64,000 bases of DNA, taken from Blautia argi. GTDB taxonomy: Bacteria; Bacillota; Clostridia; Lachnospirales; Lachnospiraceae. The position numbers were made by a program, and so were the translations under genes. The notes beneath the pieces were generated by a model that worked only from the letters and a program-made list of their open reading frames with translations, was not told where the DNA came from and searched no databases. Location of the stretch: the NCBI RefSeq assembly GCF_003287895.1, contig NZ_CP030280.1, positions 3,233,976 through 3,297,975 of the forward strand. The letters are read 5' to 3'. Shown here piece by piece: positions 27,161-36,250 of this stretch (position 1 is its first letter; every line of letters begins with the position of its first letter).

Positions 27161-29806
27161 TTATTTTTCCAAGTAAAAATGATAATTTCCAGATTGAATC
27201 AAAACACAATATCCTTTTTCTGTCCTGCGAACTTCTTCGATACCCTCTTTGGAACTTTCCCTGGGATACAATATCTCTTCTCCCTCCAAAAGCGTATTTC
27301 CTAAATCCGGTATTTGGACAGTTGCTCTCGTATTACATGGAACAGAAAGATACAGTGAAAATCCTTTCTCCGTTTTTTCCCATTCTACAGATACCATTCC
27401 ATACATTGTTTCTTTCTTTGCAGCAGCAAAACGCAATTCACCAATGGGCTGCGGCGCTATCAGAATTTCTTTATAAGCAGGAGATGCAGGTCCAATACCT
27501 GCTATTTTTTCATAAAAGCTTCCGCTTATGCTGCCAAACATGGGCTGATTATGACAGCAGGAACACTGGTAAAAACCATAGTCTTTTTCCCAATATTCCC
27601 ACAATGCAGTAGCGCCATTGGCAATCATGAATCCATAGCTTGGATAGGTATTACCGGTTATCATCTGGTATGCAATTTCTCCGTATCCACTGTCAATCAA
27701 TGTTTCAAAAAGATACGGGGTTCCGAAAATCCCTGTGTCCAAATGATTTCCACAATCTTTCTCGATATGTTCTGCCATAAAGGCAAATACCTTGTTCTCT
27801 TCCTCAGGTTTAATAGCCCCCATTTTATATGCAAAAGCTTCGGTTCCCTGTGCGCCAATACTGTACTGTCCGGTTTCCTGGCAGAAAAATTCTCTACGGA
27901 ATGCTTTTATCGTATCTTCTTTTAATACAGCATACTTCTTTTTTTCTTTTTCCTTGCCCAGAATATCAGATATATATTCCATAAGTCCCGCACAATATCC
28001 ATAAAAATAAGTATTTACAAAACGTGGCGGAATTAAAATTTCTCCAGGTGTGGACCACTCTCCCAGACAGGTTTTATCTTCACCTTCTGCCTCAACAATT
28101 CCATTTTTTACCCCTGTTGATAAAAATTCCAGCCAATGCTCCATATTTTCATAATGCTTTTTAAGTATTTCTTTATCCCCATAGTAAACATAACATAGCC
28201 ATGAAATCACAATATATGCACAGCCCCATGCAGGTCCGCCTCCTCCGTCCTGACAGGGCACTGTATGAGGAATAAAACCGTTTTCTTTGTTTTGTGCGTC
28301 TGCAAAATCATCTATCCAGGCAGCATAGAAATTCTCCATATTAAAATTATAAATACATGCTTTTGCCGCAGTCAGAGCATCTCCTCCATATCCCTGTCTT
28401 TCTCTGTGAGGAGAATCCAAAGGCATGCCACAATGCAGACCGTTGACTAAAGACCATCTGGAAATCTGCTGTATTTGATTCATGAGTACATTAGAACAGG
28501 TAAAACTTCCGTCTTCTTCTACGCCTGTATGGACAACAACCGCCTCTATATCCTCTGGCTCAGGCATCTTCTCATATCCCTGTATTTCTGCGTATCGGAA
28601 ACCATGCCAGGTAAACTTTGGTTCATATATCTCTTTTCCTTGTCCACTCAAAATATAGACATCTTTCTGCTGTTTCCACCCGGTTCCTGTACTGTAATAA
28701 TTAATTTTTCCATCTGGCCACAGTTCTTCACCAAAACGCATAGTAACCGTCTGTCCTTCTTTCCCTTGGATTTTCAGTCTTAGCCAGCCTGTAATATTCT
28801 GTCCGAAATCCAATACATACATATCTTCCTTCACTCGGGTAATCGTTTTGGGTGAAATAGTACCAAATGCGATATCTGAGGAAGCCCTCTGTTCTTTTAA
28901 TTTTCCTCCCGGCGCTTCTGCTATCCTTGCATTTTCCCAGTCTTCTGTACACGATCCGGGTTCATTCCAGTTTGGAAGTTCCTGTCTGGCATCATAAATT
29001 TCTCCAAAATAAATATTGTTATATTCTATAGGACCTCTATGCCATTTTACAGAAGTATCACTTTTGATAACTTTTTTTGTTCCGTCTTTATAATACGCTT
29101 CAACCTGAAAGAGCAACCGGGGATATCCATACCATAAAAGTTTTACATTCACTTTATCTTTCTGATTGTACCAACCATTTCCCAAAATAATGCCCAGCGC
29201 ATTTGTTCCTTTTCTCAGTTCCTCCCTAATATCATAAGTGTGATAATAAACCGTTTTTGTAAAATCTGTTCTATTAGGAGTCAGCAAATCTTTTCCACAT
29301 TTTCTTCCATTCATGGAAAATTCATAAAACCCAAGCCCACATATATACACTCTCGCCTTTTCGGGTTTTTCTTCCAAAAAAAATTCTTTACGAAAATGCG
29401 GAGCGCTTACTTCATCTTCTGCACAAATCCAGTCTGCATTCCAATCCTCTTCTTTTAAAAGTCCTGCCTCAAAAAACTGTACTGCGCTCCACGGAGATTG
29501 TCTTCCTTCCTCGTCCCAGATTCTCACACGCCAGTAAACTCTCTCTCTGGATTCCAGCTCTTTTCCTCCATAAAGAATCCCTAATGACTCTGATGAATCT
29601 ACTTTTTTACTGTCCCAACACAATTCTTTTTCTTCTTTAAGCTGAGCATCGCTATGTGCCGCTATAATTTGATAAGCTGTCTGCCTTCTTCCTCTCCCGT
29701 TCCCTGTCATTTTCCATGCTAATCTGGGATTTTGACTGTGAATACCAATTGGATTTTCCCGATATTCACACGTCAGTTTCTCCGGAGCATAACACTTTCT
29801 TTCCAT
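27161..29806 (-). CDS. GH78 alpha-L-rhamnosidase
   Basis: An 881-residue enzyme of normal GH78 length with no signal peptide, so probably cytoplasmic. Start 29806 (MERKCYAPEKL) is preferred, with GGAGAG seven bases upstream. The N-terminal beta domains (about 1-330) contain NPRLAWKMTGNGRGRRQTAYQ-type family sequence. The (alpha/alpha)6 catalytic domain has GMPLDSPHRERQGYGGDA near residue 465, holding the Asp/Glu acidic cluster typical of the active site, and WLCYVYYGDKEIL. GATALWEYWEK occurs near residue 750 and a C-terminal beta domain follows. It releases L-rhamnose from glycosides such as flavonoids, saponins or pectin fragments. It sits between the MDR dehydrogenase gene and the dehydratase gene in one operon. 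Confidence 0.92.
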   Translation of the reverse strand: MERKCYAPEKLTCEYRENPIGIHSQNPRLAWKMTGNGRGRRQTAYQIIAAHSDAQLKEEKELCWDSKKVDSSESLGILYGGKELESRERVYWRVRIWDEEGRQSPWSAVQFFEAGLLKEEDWNADWICAEDEVSAPHFRKEFFLEEKPEKARVYICGLGFYEFSMNGRKCGKDLLTPNRTDFTKTVYYHTYDIREELRKGTNALGIILGNGWYNQKDKVNVKLLWYGYPRLLFQVEAYYKDGTKKVIKSDTSVKWHRGPIEYNNIYFGEIYDARQELPNWNEPGSCTEDWENARIAEAPGGKLKEQRASSDIAFGTISPKTITRVKEDMYVLDFGQNITGWLRLKIQGKEGQTVTMRFGEELWPDGKINYYSTGTGWKQQKDVYILSGQGKEIYEPKFTWHGFRYAEIQGYEKMPEPEDIEAVVVHTGVEEDGSFTCSNVLMNQIQQISRWSLVNGLHCGMPLDSPHRERQGYGGDALTAAKACIYNFNMENFYAAWIDDFADAQNKENGFIPHTVPCQDGGGGPAWGCAYIVISWLCYVYYGDKEILKKHYENMEHWLEFLSTGVKNGIVEAEGEDKTCLGEWSTPGEILIPPRFVNTYFYGYCAGLMEYISDILGKEKEKKKYAVLKEDTIKAFRREFFCQETGQYSIGAQGTEAFAYKMGAIKPEEENKVFAFMAEHIEKDCGNHLDTGIFGTPYLFETLIDSGYGEIAYQMITGNTYPSYGFMIANGATALWEYWEKDYGFYQCSCCHNQPMFGSISGSFYEKIAGIGPASPAYKEILIAPQPIGELRFAAAKKETMYGMVSVEWEKTEKGFSLYLSVPCNTRATVQIPDLGNTLLEGEEILYPRESSKEGIEEVRRTEKGYCVLIQSGNYHFYLEK

Positions 29807-29817
29807 AACTTCTCTCC

Positions 29818-30819
29818 TCATCTCCACTCAAAAACTACACCCATAGACTGCGTACGATCTTTTAAAAGATTTTTATATACCTGTGGAGCTTCCGTATAAG
29901 GCACTCGATGGCTGATAAGGCTCGCCACCTCCATCTGTCCTGTGGCAAGCATTCTGAAAAATGTTTCACTGTTTCTTACGCAGGTCCAGGGATTGTCAAA
30001 ACTCGGCTGCTCTGTCTGGGAAGATATATGAGCTCCTATAATATCAAAACTTCCTGCATTACAAAAATCATGAAAATCAAATTTTGTAGCTTTTCTGGGA
30101 GAACTCAGCATACACATTTTCCCCTGCTGATGCAGTACTTTAAATTCCTCCGGAATCAAATCCGCATTACCTGTCGTTTCAAATACAATATCTGCCATTT
30201 CTCCCTGTGTCACTTCTCTGACAACGTCTGCTACATTCTTTCGAAGGGAAGATACTGGAATAACAGCCAGGGATTTTGGAAGATATTCTAATCTTTTTTC
30301 AGTTCGGTTTACCACTATAATTTCTGTACAGCCTCCAGCCAATAAATATCTTACCAAAAGCTGTCCGATAACCCCTGCTCCGTACACAACTACACGGTTT
30401 CCTATCTCTATCTTTGTCCGCCTGATACCATTTAATCCCACTTCTGCAATTGCAAAGAAAGTCGCTTCTTCCGGTGTAATATCATATCGTATTACTCTTA
30501 ATTCCGCCTCTTTTGCTATTACATACTGAGCATGCTTACTGAAGCTTGCAACTCTTTTTCCAATCCATTCCTTAGAAACACCTTCTCCTGTTTCTTTTAC
30601 AATACCAACATTTGAATAACCGCTTGTCATAGGGTAATGAATATATCCGGACCATTTGGAATTTTCCGGGCATTCCCCACTAAGAAAAGTAAGTTCTGTT
30701 CCTGTGCTTACCAAAGAAACTTCTGTTTCAATTAACACTTCCCCAGCCGCCGGTTTGGGCATTTCTTTATCCTGCAGTTCTACTTCTCCTGCTGATGTAA
30801 AAACAACCGTTTTATTCAC
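29818..30819 (-). CDS. Medium-chain dehydrogenase without the usual catalytic zinc Cys
   Basis: A 333-residue MDR-family protein starting at GTG 30819 behind AGGAGG. The Rossmann site is VVVYGAGVIGQLLVRYL. The catalytic-zinc region, usually C-G-[TS]-D, here reads SLVSTGTELTFLSG, and the structural-zinc four-Cys loop is absent. The protein therefore resembles the zinc-free BchC-like subgroup that oxidises or reduces sugar-type alcohols. It is the first gene of a leftward operon with GH78, dehydratase and amidohydrolase genes, which points to oxidation of a sugar or a keto-deoxy sugar acid. The cofactor is NAD(H) or NADP(H), not determinable here. Confidence 0.82.
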   Translation of the reverse strand: MNKTVVFTSAGEVELQDKEMPKPAAGEVLIETEVSLVSTGTELTFLSGECPENSKWSGYIHYPMTSGYSNVGIVKETGEGVSKEWIGKRVASFSKHAQYVIAKEAELRVIRYDITPEEATFFAIAEVGLNGIRRTKIEIGNRVVVYGAGVIGQLLVRYLLAGGCTEIIVVNRTEKRLEYLPKSLAVIPVSSLRKNVADVVREVTQGEMADIVFETTGNADLIPEEFKVLHQQGKMCMLSSPRKATKFDFHDFCNAGSFDIIGAHISSQTEQPSFDNPWTCVRNSETFFRMLATGQMEVASLISHRVPYTEAPQVYKNLLKDRTQSMGVVFEWR

Positions 30820-30909
30820 TCTAAATACCTCCTGACTCTTTTAAGATATCTTGAGTATACATTTTTTTACCAAGTGCTTTTCTTAATTTTTTTACCGGAA
30901 TTCTACCTT

Positions 30910-30970
30910 TTTTTACTGTAAAGACCTCCTCTGCCACAGTAAAAATATGCATAATTCCAGTAAAAATATT
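30910..30970. promoter_or_regulatory. Operator-like repeats in a divergent promoter region
   Basis: TTTTTACTGT (30910-30919) and ACAGTAAAAA (30936-30945) form an inverted repeat. A third copy, CAGTAAAAATATT, begins at 30958. They lie between the divergent MDR operon and the Gfo/Idh/MocA gene. A TATAAT at 30996-31001 fits the rightward -10 box. Probably the binding site of a regulator of both operons. Confidence 0.5.
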
Positions 30971-31028
30971 TGTTTTTTTCTGCTTTTTTCTACTTTATAA
31001 TCAAAAAAAACTCAAGGAGGTACCTTAT

Positions 31029-32078
31029 ATGATAAACATTGGAATCATTGGTTGTGGGAGAATTGCTCAGGTACGGCATATTCCGGAATACGATAAAAAT
31101 CAAGATGCCCGTATCTATGGCGTATATGACATCAACGAAAAAAGAGCAAAAGAAGTGGCCGAAAAATATCACGCTATCCCGTATAAATCTTATGAGGAAA
31201 TGCTGGCAGACAGCGCTATTGACGCTGTGAGTATCTGTACAGCAAACTATTCCCATTGTGAAATTTCCGTAAAAGCCTTAACTGCCGGAAAACATGTGCT
31301 CTGTGAAAAACCCATGGCTGTAACCTATGAGGAATGTCAAGCCATGGTGGAAGCTGCAAAAAAATCCGGAAAATATTTAATGATTTGCCAGCAGGAAAGA
31401 TTGCTCCCTGTCCATATGAAAGCAAAAGAGCTCCTTCAGCAGGGAAGTATCGGAAAAATTTTAAGCTTCCGCACTAATTTCCGACATTCAGGACCTGAAA
31501 CCTGGACAATCGACCAGGACAAAGTGTGGTTCTTTGATAAAAAATCTGCCGCTTTCGGCGCTATGGCAGATTTGGGTATTCACAAAGCAGATTTAATACA
31601 TTATCTTCTTGATGATACAATTAAAAGCGCTATGGCTGTAACCGGCGCTCTTGACAAAAAAAATCCAGATGGAACCCCCATTTCTGTGGACGACAATGCT
31701 ATCTGCATCTATCGCACTGAAAAAGGTATTCTCGGTACCATGGAAGTGAGCTGGACCTGTTACGGGCAGGAAGACAAATCTACTGTACTATACGGAACCC
31801 AGGGCTGTTTAAAAATCAACAGTGATACCAAATATCCTTTGATTTTGGAAAAGAGAAGTGGAGAACGAATTTATTATAATATGGACGACTACAAAGGACA
31901 CAGAAATGGAACCGGTATGGTTGATACCTGGATTCAGTGTCTAAAGACCAAAACACCTCCTGAAATTTCCGGGGAATCCTCTTTTGAGTCCATGAAAGCT
32001 GTATTTGCTGCATTAGAATCCGCGGAAAAAGGCTGTCTGATAAGTGTAAACAATTTGGAAGAAAAACTTGACCAGTAA
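31029..32078 (+). CDS. Gfo/Idh/MocA family oxidoreductase
   Basis: A 349-residue NAD(P)-dependent oxidoreductase. The N-terminal Rossmann domain begins INIGIIGCGRIAQVRHIPEY, with the catalytic Lys in the family signature CEKPMAV near residue 95. The C-terminal alpha/beta domain has ADLGIHKADLIHYLL, with the family's conserved Asp and His. Members oxidise sugars, inositols or glycosides at a ring carbon. An AAGGAGG site precedes the ATG. It is divergent from the MDR-GH78 operon, shares its regulatory region and ends in its own terminator. It could perform the first oxidation in the rhamnose route proposed here, or a 3-keto-glycoside step. Confidence 0.9.
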   Translation: MINIGIIGCGRIAQVRHIPEYDKNQDARIYGVYDINEKRAKEVAEKYHAIPYKSYEEMLADSAIDAVSICTANYSHCEISVKALTAGKHVLCEKPMAVTYEECQAMVEAAKKSGKYLMICQQERLLPVHMKAKELLQQGSIGKILSFRTNFRHSGPETWTIDQDKVWFFDKKSAAFGAMADLGIHKADLIHYLLDDTIKSAMAVTGALDKKNPDGTPISVDDNAICIYRTEKGILGTMEVSWTCYGQEDKSTVLYGTQGCLKINSDTKYPLILEKRSGERIYYNMDDYKGHRNGTGMVDTWIQCLKTKTPPEISGESSFESMKAVFAALESAEKGCLISVNNLEEKLDQ

Positions 32079-32094
32079 ACTTTTTCAAATGTGT

Positions 32095-32140
32095 AAAACT
32101 CCGGAGAAAACCATTTCTGGCTGTTTTCCCCGGAGTTTTT
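32095..32140. terminator. Intrinsic terminator after the Gfo/Idh/MocA gene
   Basis: Stem AAAACTCCGG with GAAAA, paired to TTTTC and CCGGAGTTTTT, followed by a T-run. It lies between convergent genes and may serve both. Confidence 0.85.
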
Positions 32141-32170
32141 CTTCTACTTATATCCCTTTACACCTCCCTC

Positions 32171-33091
32171 TTACATCTTATCTTGGGCTACATATCCCTT
32201 ATTTTTCATAATAATTAACTCTGTCTTCTCCTCCCGGTATATTCGGGGGCTTTTTCCGCAGTGCTGCTTAAACACTTTCGAAAACGCAAGTTGATCTGTA
32301 TACCCCACTGCTGAAGCCACAGCATTGATAGATAAATCTGTTTTCTTTAGCAGGGATTTTGCCTTTTCCATTCTCAGATTCACCAGAAATTCCTGCGGAG
32401 AACAACCTGTCACTTTCTTAAAGCTGCTGGTGAGATAACTCCGATTTACCCCTATAAAATCCGCCAACTGTCCGATTTTCAAAGGTTCACTGTAATGATC
32501 TTTAATATAATCCATGGCATGCTTAACATATACGGAGCCCGGATAAAAACGTCCGTTTGATGATCCCCCATCTTCCTTTTGGCTCTCTGCATAGTCTTTC
32601 ATAAGTGCCGAAAAACACAGCATCAACATGGCATTTCGGGTAAGCTCATCTCCATAAGAAAGCTGATGGGCTTCCAGCATTTGATCAATATAACCTGAGA
32701 GTTTTTCCATACACCCGATTTTTCGTGTAGGGTTTTTCAGAGAAAAACCTGAACCGCTGACACATTCATCTGCCTTAAGTCCCACAAAACCAATCCACAT
32801 ATAAACCCAGGGTTCTTCTCTGTCAGCCTCATACCAGGCCTCTACTCCGGGTGGAATCAAAAAGGCTTCTTTGGGTCCAATTTTATATTTTTTCTTATTT
32901 ATTTCCAGAGTGCCCTGCCCCTCCTTAACTACATGAAGGACATAGGCCTCTCTCTTATTCGGTCCGAAACGATAACCGGCATCGCAGCATTCCCAGCCAC
33001 AGTATGTCAGACACAAATCTACGGAATCCTTCTGTAAATCCTCCAGACATTTATATCTGGCATGACTGGTATAGCCCATTGTACGGCTCAA
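32171..33091 (-). CDS. AraC-family sugar-responsive regulator
   Basis: About 306 residues. A TTG at 33091 is preferred as start since AGGAG sits eight bases before it, whereas the GTG at 33100 abuts the ribosome site. The N-terminal cupin-like sensor begins with LCLTYCGWECCDAGYRFGP and VLHVVKEGQGTL. The C-terminal AraC domain has IGQLADFIGVNRSYLTSSFK and INAVASAVGYTDQLAFSKVFK, followed by GKSPRIYREE. It lies 17 bp after the GH36 alpha-galactosidase gene at the end of the alpha-galactoside operon and probably controls it. Two close relatives lie at 51548 and 57411. Confidence 0.92.
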   Translation of the reverse strand: MSRTMGYTSHARYKCLEDLQKDSVDLCLTYCGWECCDAGYRFGPNKREAYVLHVVKEGQGTLEINKKKYKIGPKEAFLIPPGVEAWYEADREEPWVYMWIGFVGLKADECVSGSGFSLKNPTRKIGCMEKLSGYIDQMLEAHQLSYGDELTRNAMLMLCFSALMKDYAESQKEDGGSSNGRFYPGSVYVKHAMDYIKDHYSEPLKIGQLADFIGVNRSYLTSSFKKVTGCSPQEFLVNLRMEKAKSLLKKTDLSINAVASAVGYTDQLAFSKVFKQHCGKSPRIYREEKTELIIMKNKGYVAQDKM

Positions 33092-33117
33092 TGAATCCAC
33101 TCCTTTACTTTTAAATT

Positions 33118-35334
33118 TTATGCTTCCTGCAAGACATAAAGCAGTGATGCGAAATCTCCGCCGGCTTTATTCAAAAGCTCTCTGTCAACAGGAATTCCTA
33201 CATACATCAATTCATCTCCGTAAGCCTTATATACGATATCGTTACATTTTACCTCATACAGGGTATCTCTGTCCAACCCTTCCAGACGGAAACGCAGCCA
33301 GGAGGCATTGATTTTATTCAGCTTCTGATAAAAAGCTGCTACAGCCTGCTTTTTATCCGGGGATACCACAATCCATGCTGTTTCATTTCCCTCAAATGGA
33401 CTGAGCAGACGGTAAAAATCGCCTTCTACCTGAATCAGCCTGCGGTACCTTTTCATAAATGCCACCTGCTCTTTTACCTGTTCCATTTCCGCTTCACTTA
33501 AAAGATTCAAATCCAGCTCATATCCAAAGGTTCCAAAATATGCCATATTTGCTCTGGTGGAAAGAGGTGTATTTCTCAGGAGCTGATGATTCGGCACCGC
33601 GGAAACATGTGAACCCATGCTTACCAGAGGATATACATAAGAAGTTCCATACTGGATTTTCGCTCTCTCTGCTGCATCTGTATCATCACTGGTCCAGGTC
33701 TGAGGTGCAAAAAACAGCATACCTGGGTCAAAGCGCGCACCTCCGCTGGAGCAGGACTCAAAGAGAATTTCGGGAAATTCCTGTGTCAATCTTGTATACA
33801 AATCATACAGCCCCAGAATATACCGATGCATCATCTTTCCCTGTTCTTTTGCCGCCGCACCCTTGCTATAGGGTTCCGTCATATAGCGATTCATATCCCA
33901 TTTAATGTAAGAAATCTCAGACTCCCGCAGGATTTTAGAAATCGTTTCATAAATATAATCCACCACTTCTTTTCTGGAGAAATCAAGCACATGCTGATGT
34001 CTTCCATGGGACTCAAATCTATCCGGCACGCCGATAACCCAATCCGGGTGCGCCCGGTACAAATCGCTGTCCTTGTTTACCATTTCCAATTCCACCCAAA
34101 GACCGAATTTCAGTCCCATAGCTTCCACTTTTTCAGAAAGCCCGGCAATCCCGTCCGGCAGTTTTTCCAGATTCACATACCAGTCCCCAAGACCTCTGTA
34201 ATCGTCATTTCGCACGCCAAACCAGCCATCGTCCAGTACAAACAGTTCCACCCCTGCCTCTTTTGCCTTTTTGGCAATTTCCAGAATTTTTTCTTCTGTA
34301 AAATCAAAATATGTTGCCTCCCAGTTATTGAGAAGAATGGGCCGCGGTTCGTCCCTCCACTTCCCACGCATGAGATTTTTTCGGAACAGACGGTGATAAA
34401 CCTGACTCATTTTATTTAAGCCCTTATCGCTGTATACCAAAATGGCCTCTGGTGTCTGGAAGCTTTCTCCTTTTTCCAGCGTCCAGGAAAAACCTTCCGG
34501 GTGGATTCCCAGCATTACTCTTGTAATATCAAAGGTAGATACCTCCGTCTGGGCAAGGAAATTACCGCTGTATACCAGACTGAAGCCATAAACCTCTCCC
34601 TGATTTTCTGTTGTGTGAGGTCTTTTTAATGCCAGAAACGGATTATGCTCTGCACCGCCGGCTGTGCCGTGAAGTCCCTGGATTGCCTGGATTCCCATTT
34701 CCAGCTTTCTTTCCTTTACATATCGCTCTCTTGCCCATGCGCCGGAAAGCTGCACCATTTCAAAGTCCATATCCTGGAACTCAGTACTAAAACTCATTGC
34801 CTTTTCCAGTACAATGCTCTGTTTTCCTCTGTGTACGAGCTTTGCATTTCTGGCAATCACCGGATATTCCTCAAAAATTGTATAGGAAAGAACCAAATCT
34901 GTATCCATAACCTCATCATGCAGACAAATGTCCAGGCTGCATGCCTCCTCATCACTGTTTGTGTACACAGCCGGAAGGGGTGTCAACAGCTTTTTTCCCT
35001 GATAAATTTCGTGAGAAACATAAGTAAAGTTCACAATTCTGCTGCCATTTTCCTGTAAAACACTAAGCGCAGGGCTTCTATAATCTCCTGTTCCGTATAC
35101 CGGATACTCCTGCTTTGTGTACTCCATGGACAAAACACCCGGCTCCGGTACACACACAGAAGTAAGAGGACGGGAGATTTCCTCGTGCAGATGTGAAAAG
35201 TCCTCCCTATCCCGGATTGCTCTTCCGTAATACAGATTTTCCAACTGTCCGTTCTCCATAATACGGATAATATAGCTTACCTCTTTATTGTAGAGATGAA
35301 ATGTTTTCTGTTCTTCGTGAAATAAAATCGCCAT
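33118..35334 (-). CDS. GH36 alpha-galactosidase
   Basis: A 738-residue cytoplasmic enzyme. Start 35334 (MAILFHEEQKTFHLYN) has AGGAGG five bases upstream. Family elements: an N-terminal beta-supersandwich, LLNNWEATYFDFTEEKIL, FVLDDGWFGVRNDD, GLWVELEMVN, nucleophile Asp in YIKWDMNRYMTE (about residue 480), the substrate-binding CSSGGARFD and acid/base Asp in TSDDTDAAER (about 550). It hydrolyses raffinose, stachyose, melibiose or galactomannan fragments. Its ribosome site lies directly behind the terminator-like hairpin at 35348-35386 that follows the permease gene. It belongs to the ABC importer operon upstream. Confidence 0.94.
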   Translation of the reverse strand: MAILFHEEQKTFHLYNKEVSYIIRIMENGQLENLYYGRAIRDREDFSHLHEEISRPLTSVCVPEPGVLSMEYTKQEYPVYGTGDYRSPALSVLQENGSRIVNFTYVSHEIYQGKKLLTPLPAVYTNSDEEACSLDICLHDEVMDTDLVLSYTIFEEYPVIARNAKLVHRGKQSIVLEKAMSFSTEFQDMDFEMVQLSGAWARERYVKERKLEMGIQAIQGLHGTAGGAEHNPFLALKRPHTTENQGEVYGFSLVYSGNFLAQTEVSTFDITRVMLGIHPEGFSWTLEKGESFQTPEAILVYSDKGLNKMSQVYHRLFRKNLMRGKWRDEPRPILLNNWEATYFDFTEEKILEIAKKAKEAGVELFVLDDGWFGVRNDDYRGLGDWYVNLEKLPDGIAGLSEKVEAMGLKFGLWVELEMVNKDSDLYRAHPDWVIGVPDRFESHGRHQHVLDFSRKEVVDYIYETISKILRESEISYIKWDMNRYMTEPYSKGAAAKEQGKMMHRYILGLYDLYTRLTQEFPEILFESCSSGGARFDPGMLFFAPQTWTSDDTDAAERAKIQYGTSYVYPLVSMGSHVSAVPNHQLLRNTPLSTRANMAYFGTFGYELDLNLLSEAEMEQVKEQVAFMKRYRRLIQVEGDFYRLLSPFEGNETAWIVVSPDKKQAVAAFYQKLNKINASWLRFRLEGLDRDTLYEVKCNDIVYKAYGDELMYVGIPVDRELLNKAGGDFASLLYVLQEA

Positions 35335-35347
35335 ATTGACCTCCTGT

Positions 35348-35386
35348 AAAAAAGGCCGGCGCAAACTCGTTGCACCAGCCTTTTTT
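35348..35386 (-). terminator. Terminator/attenuator between permease and alpha-galactosidase genes
   Basis: On the minus strand, AGGCTGGTGCAACGAG folds with TTTGCGCCGGCCT and is followed by TTTTTT, only a few bases before the AGGAGG of the GH36 gene. Read-through must occur, or there is a separate promoter. Confidence 0.8.
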
Positions 35387-35398
35387 CTGTTTCTTATT

Positions 35399-36238
35399 TT
35401 ATAATTTACCACCGCTGGTCGCAATTCCTTCGATAAATTGTTTCTGGAAAATAACATAGATAATAATCATAGGAATACATGCAATCAAAGATGCTGCCAT
35501 GAGTTCAGGAAACTTCGCTGCATACTGTCCCTGCATTTTTGCGAGAGCAGAAGACAATACCAACATATCCTTATCTGTATTTACAATCATAGGCCACATC
35601 AGGTCTTTGAATGCAAACACTGCAGTAAAAATTCCCAGAGCTACCATACTGGATCTGGTAAGCGGCGCCATGATGTAAAGAAAAGTCTGTCCGATATTAC
35701 AGCCGTCCAATCTTGCCGCTTCTTCCAAATCATTGGGCAGTCCCATATATCCCTGCCGAAGCAGGAAGGTACCGAATGCAGTTACCATACCTGGAAATAC
35801 CAGCGCAAAAATCGTATTCAGCATACCCATTTTGCTGACCATCAAATACTGTGGAATCAGGAAAATCTGTACTGGAACCATCATCTGAATCAACACCAGA
35901 GAAAAACATAGATTTTTCCCCTTAAAATTCAAACGTCCGAATGCATAACCTGCCATAGTTGCTGTTAATACCGCACAGACAACACGAAACAAAATCAACA
36001 GCAATGTATTTTTATATAACAACAGGAAATTCATATTTTCCATAACTGCGCTGAAAGAATCTGTTCTCCAAACCTTTGGGAAAATAACAAAGGGATCTAC
36101 GGAAGTTGCTTCTGTAACTGATTTAAAAGCAGTGAGTACCATCCATAAAAAGGGAACCAGCATTGTAATTGACACAAGAATCAACACAGTATGTATTACA
36201 ACCGTAACAATTTTCTTTTTTGTTTCCATACTTTTCAT
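35399..36238 (-). CDS. Carbohydrate ABC permease (MalG/CUT1 type) of the alpha-galactoside importer
   Basis: A 279-residue membrane protein with six helices and the EAA loop EEAARLDGCNIGQTFLYIMAPL. The N-terminal TMLVPFLWMVLTAFKSVTEA and the C-terminal IEGIATSGG(K) are usual in raffinose/melibiose-type permeases. It is the second permease of the operon, 12 bp after its partner, and is followed by the hairpin and GH36 gene. The cluster lacks an ATPase gene. Confidence 0.93.
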   Translation of the reverse strand: MKSMETKKKIVTVVIHTVLILVSITMLVPFLWMVLTAFKSVTEATSVDPFVIFPKVWRTDSFSAVMENMNFLLLYKNTLLLILFRVVCAVLTATMAGYAFGRLNFKGKNLCFSLVLIQMMVPVQIFLIPQYLMVSKMGMLNTIFALVFPGMVTAFGTFLLRQGYMGLPNDLEEAARLDGCNIGQTFLYIMAPLTRSSMVALGIFTAVFAFKDLMWPMIVNTDKDMLVLSSALAKMQGQYAAKFPELMAASLIACIPMIIIYVIFQKQFIEGIATSGGKL

Positions 36239-36250
36239 TCTGTTTCCCCC

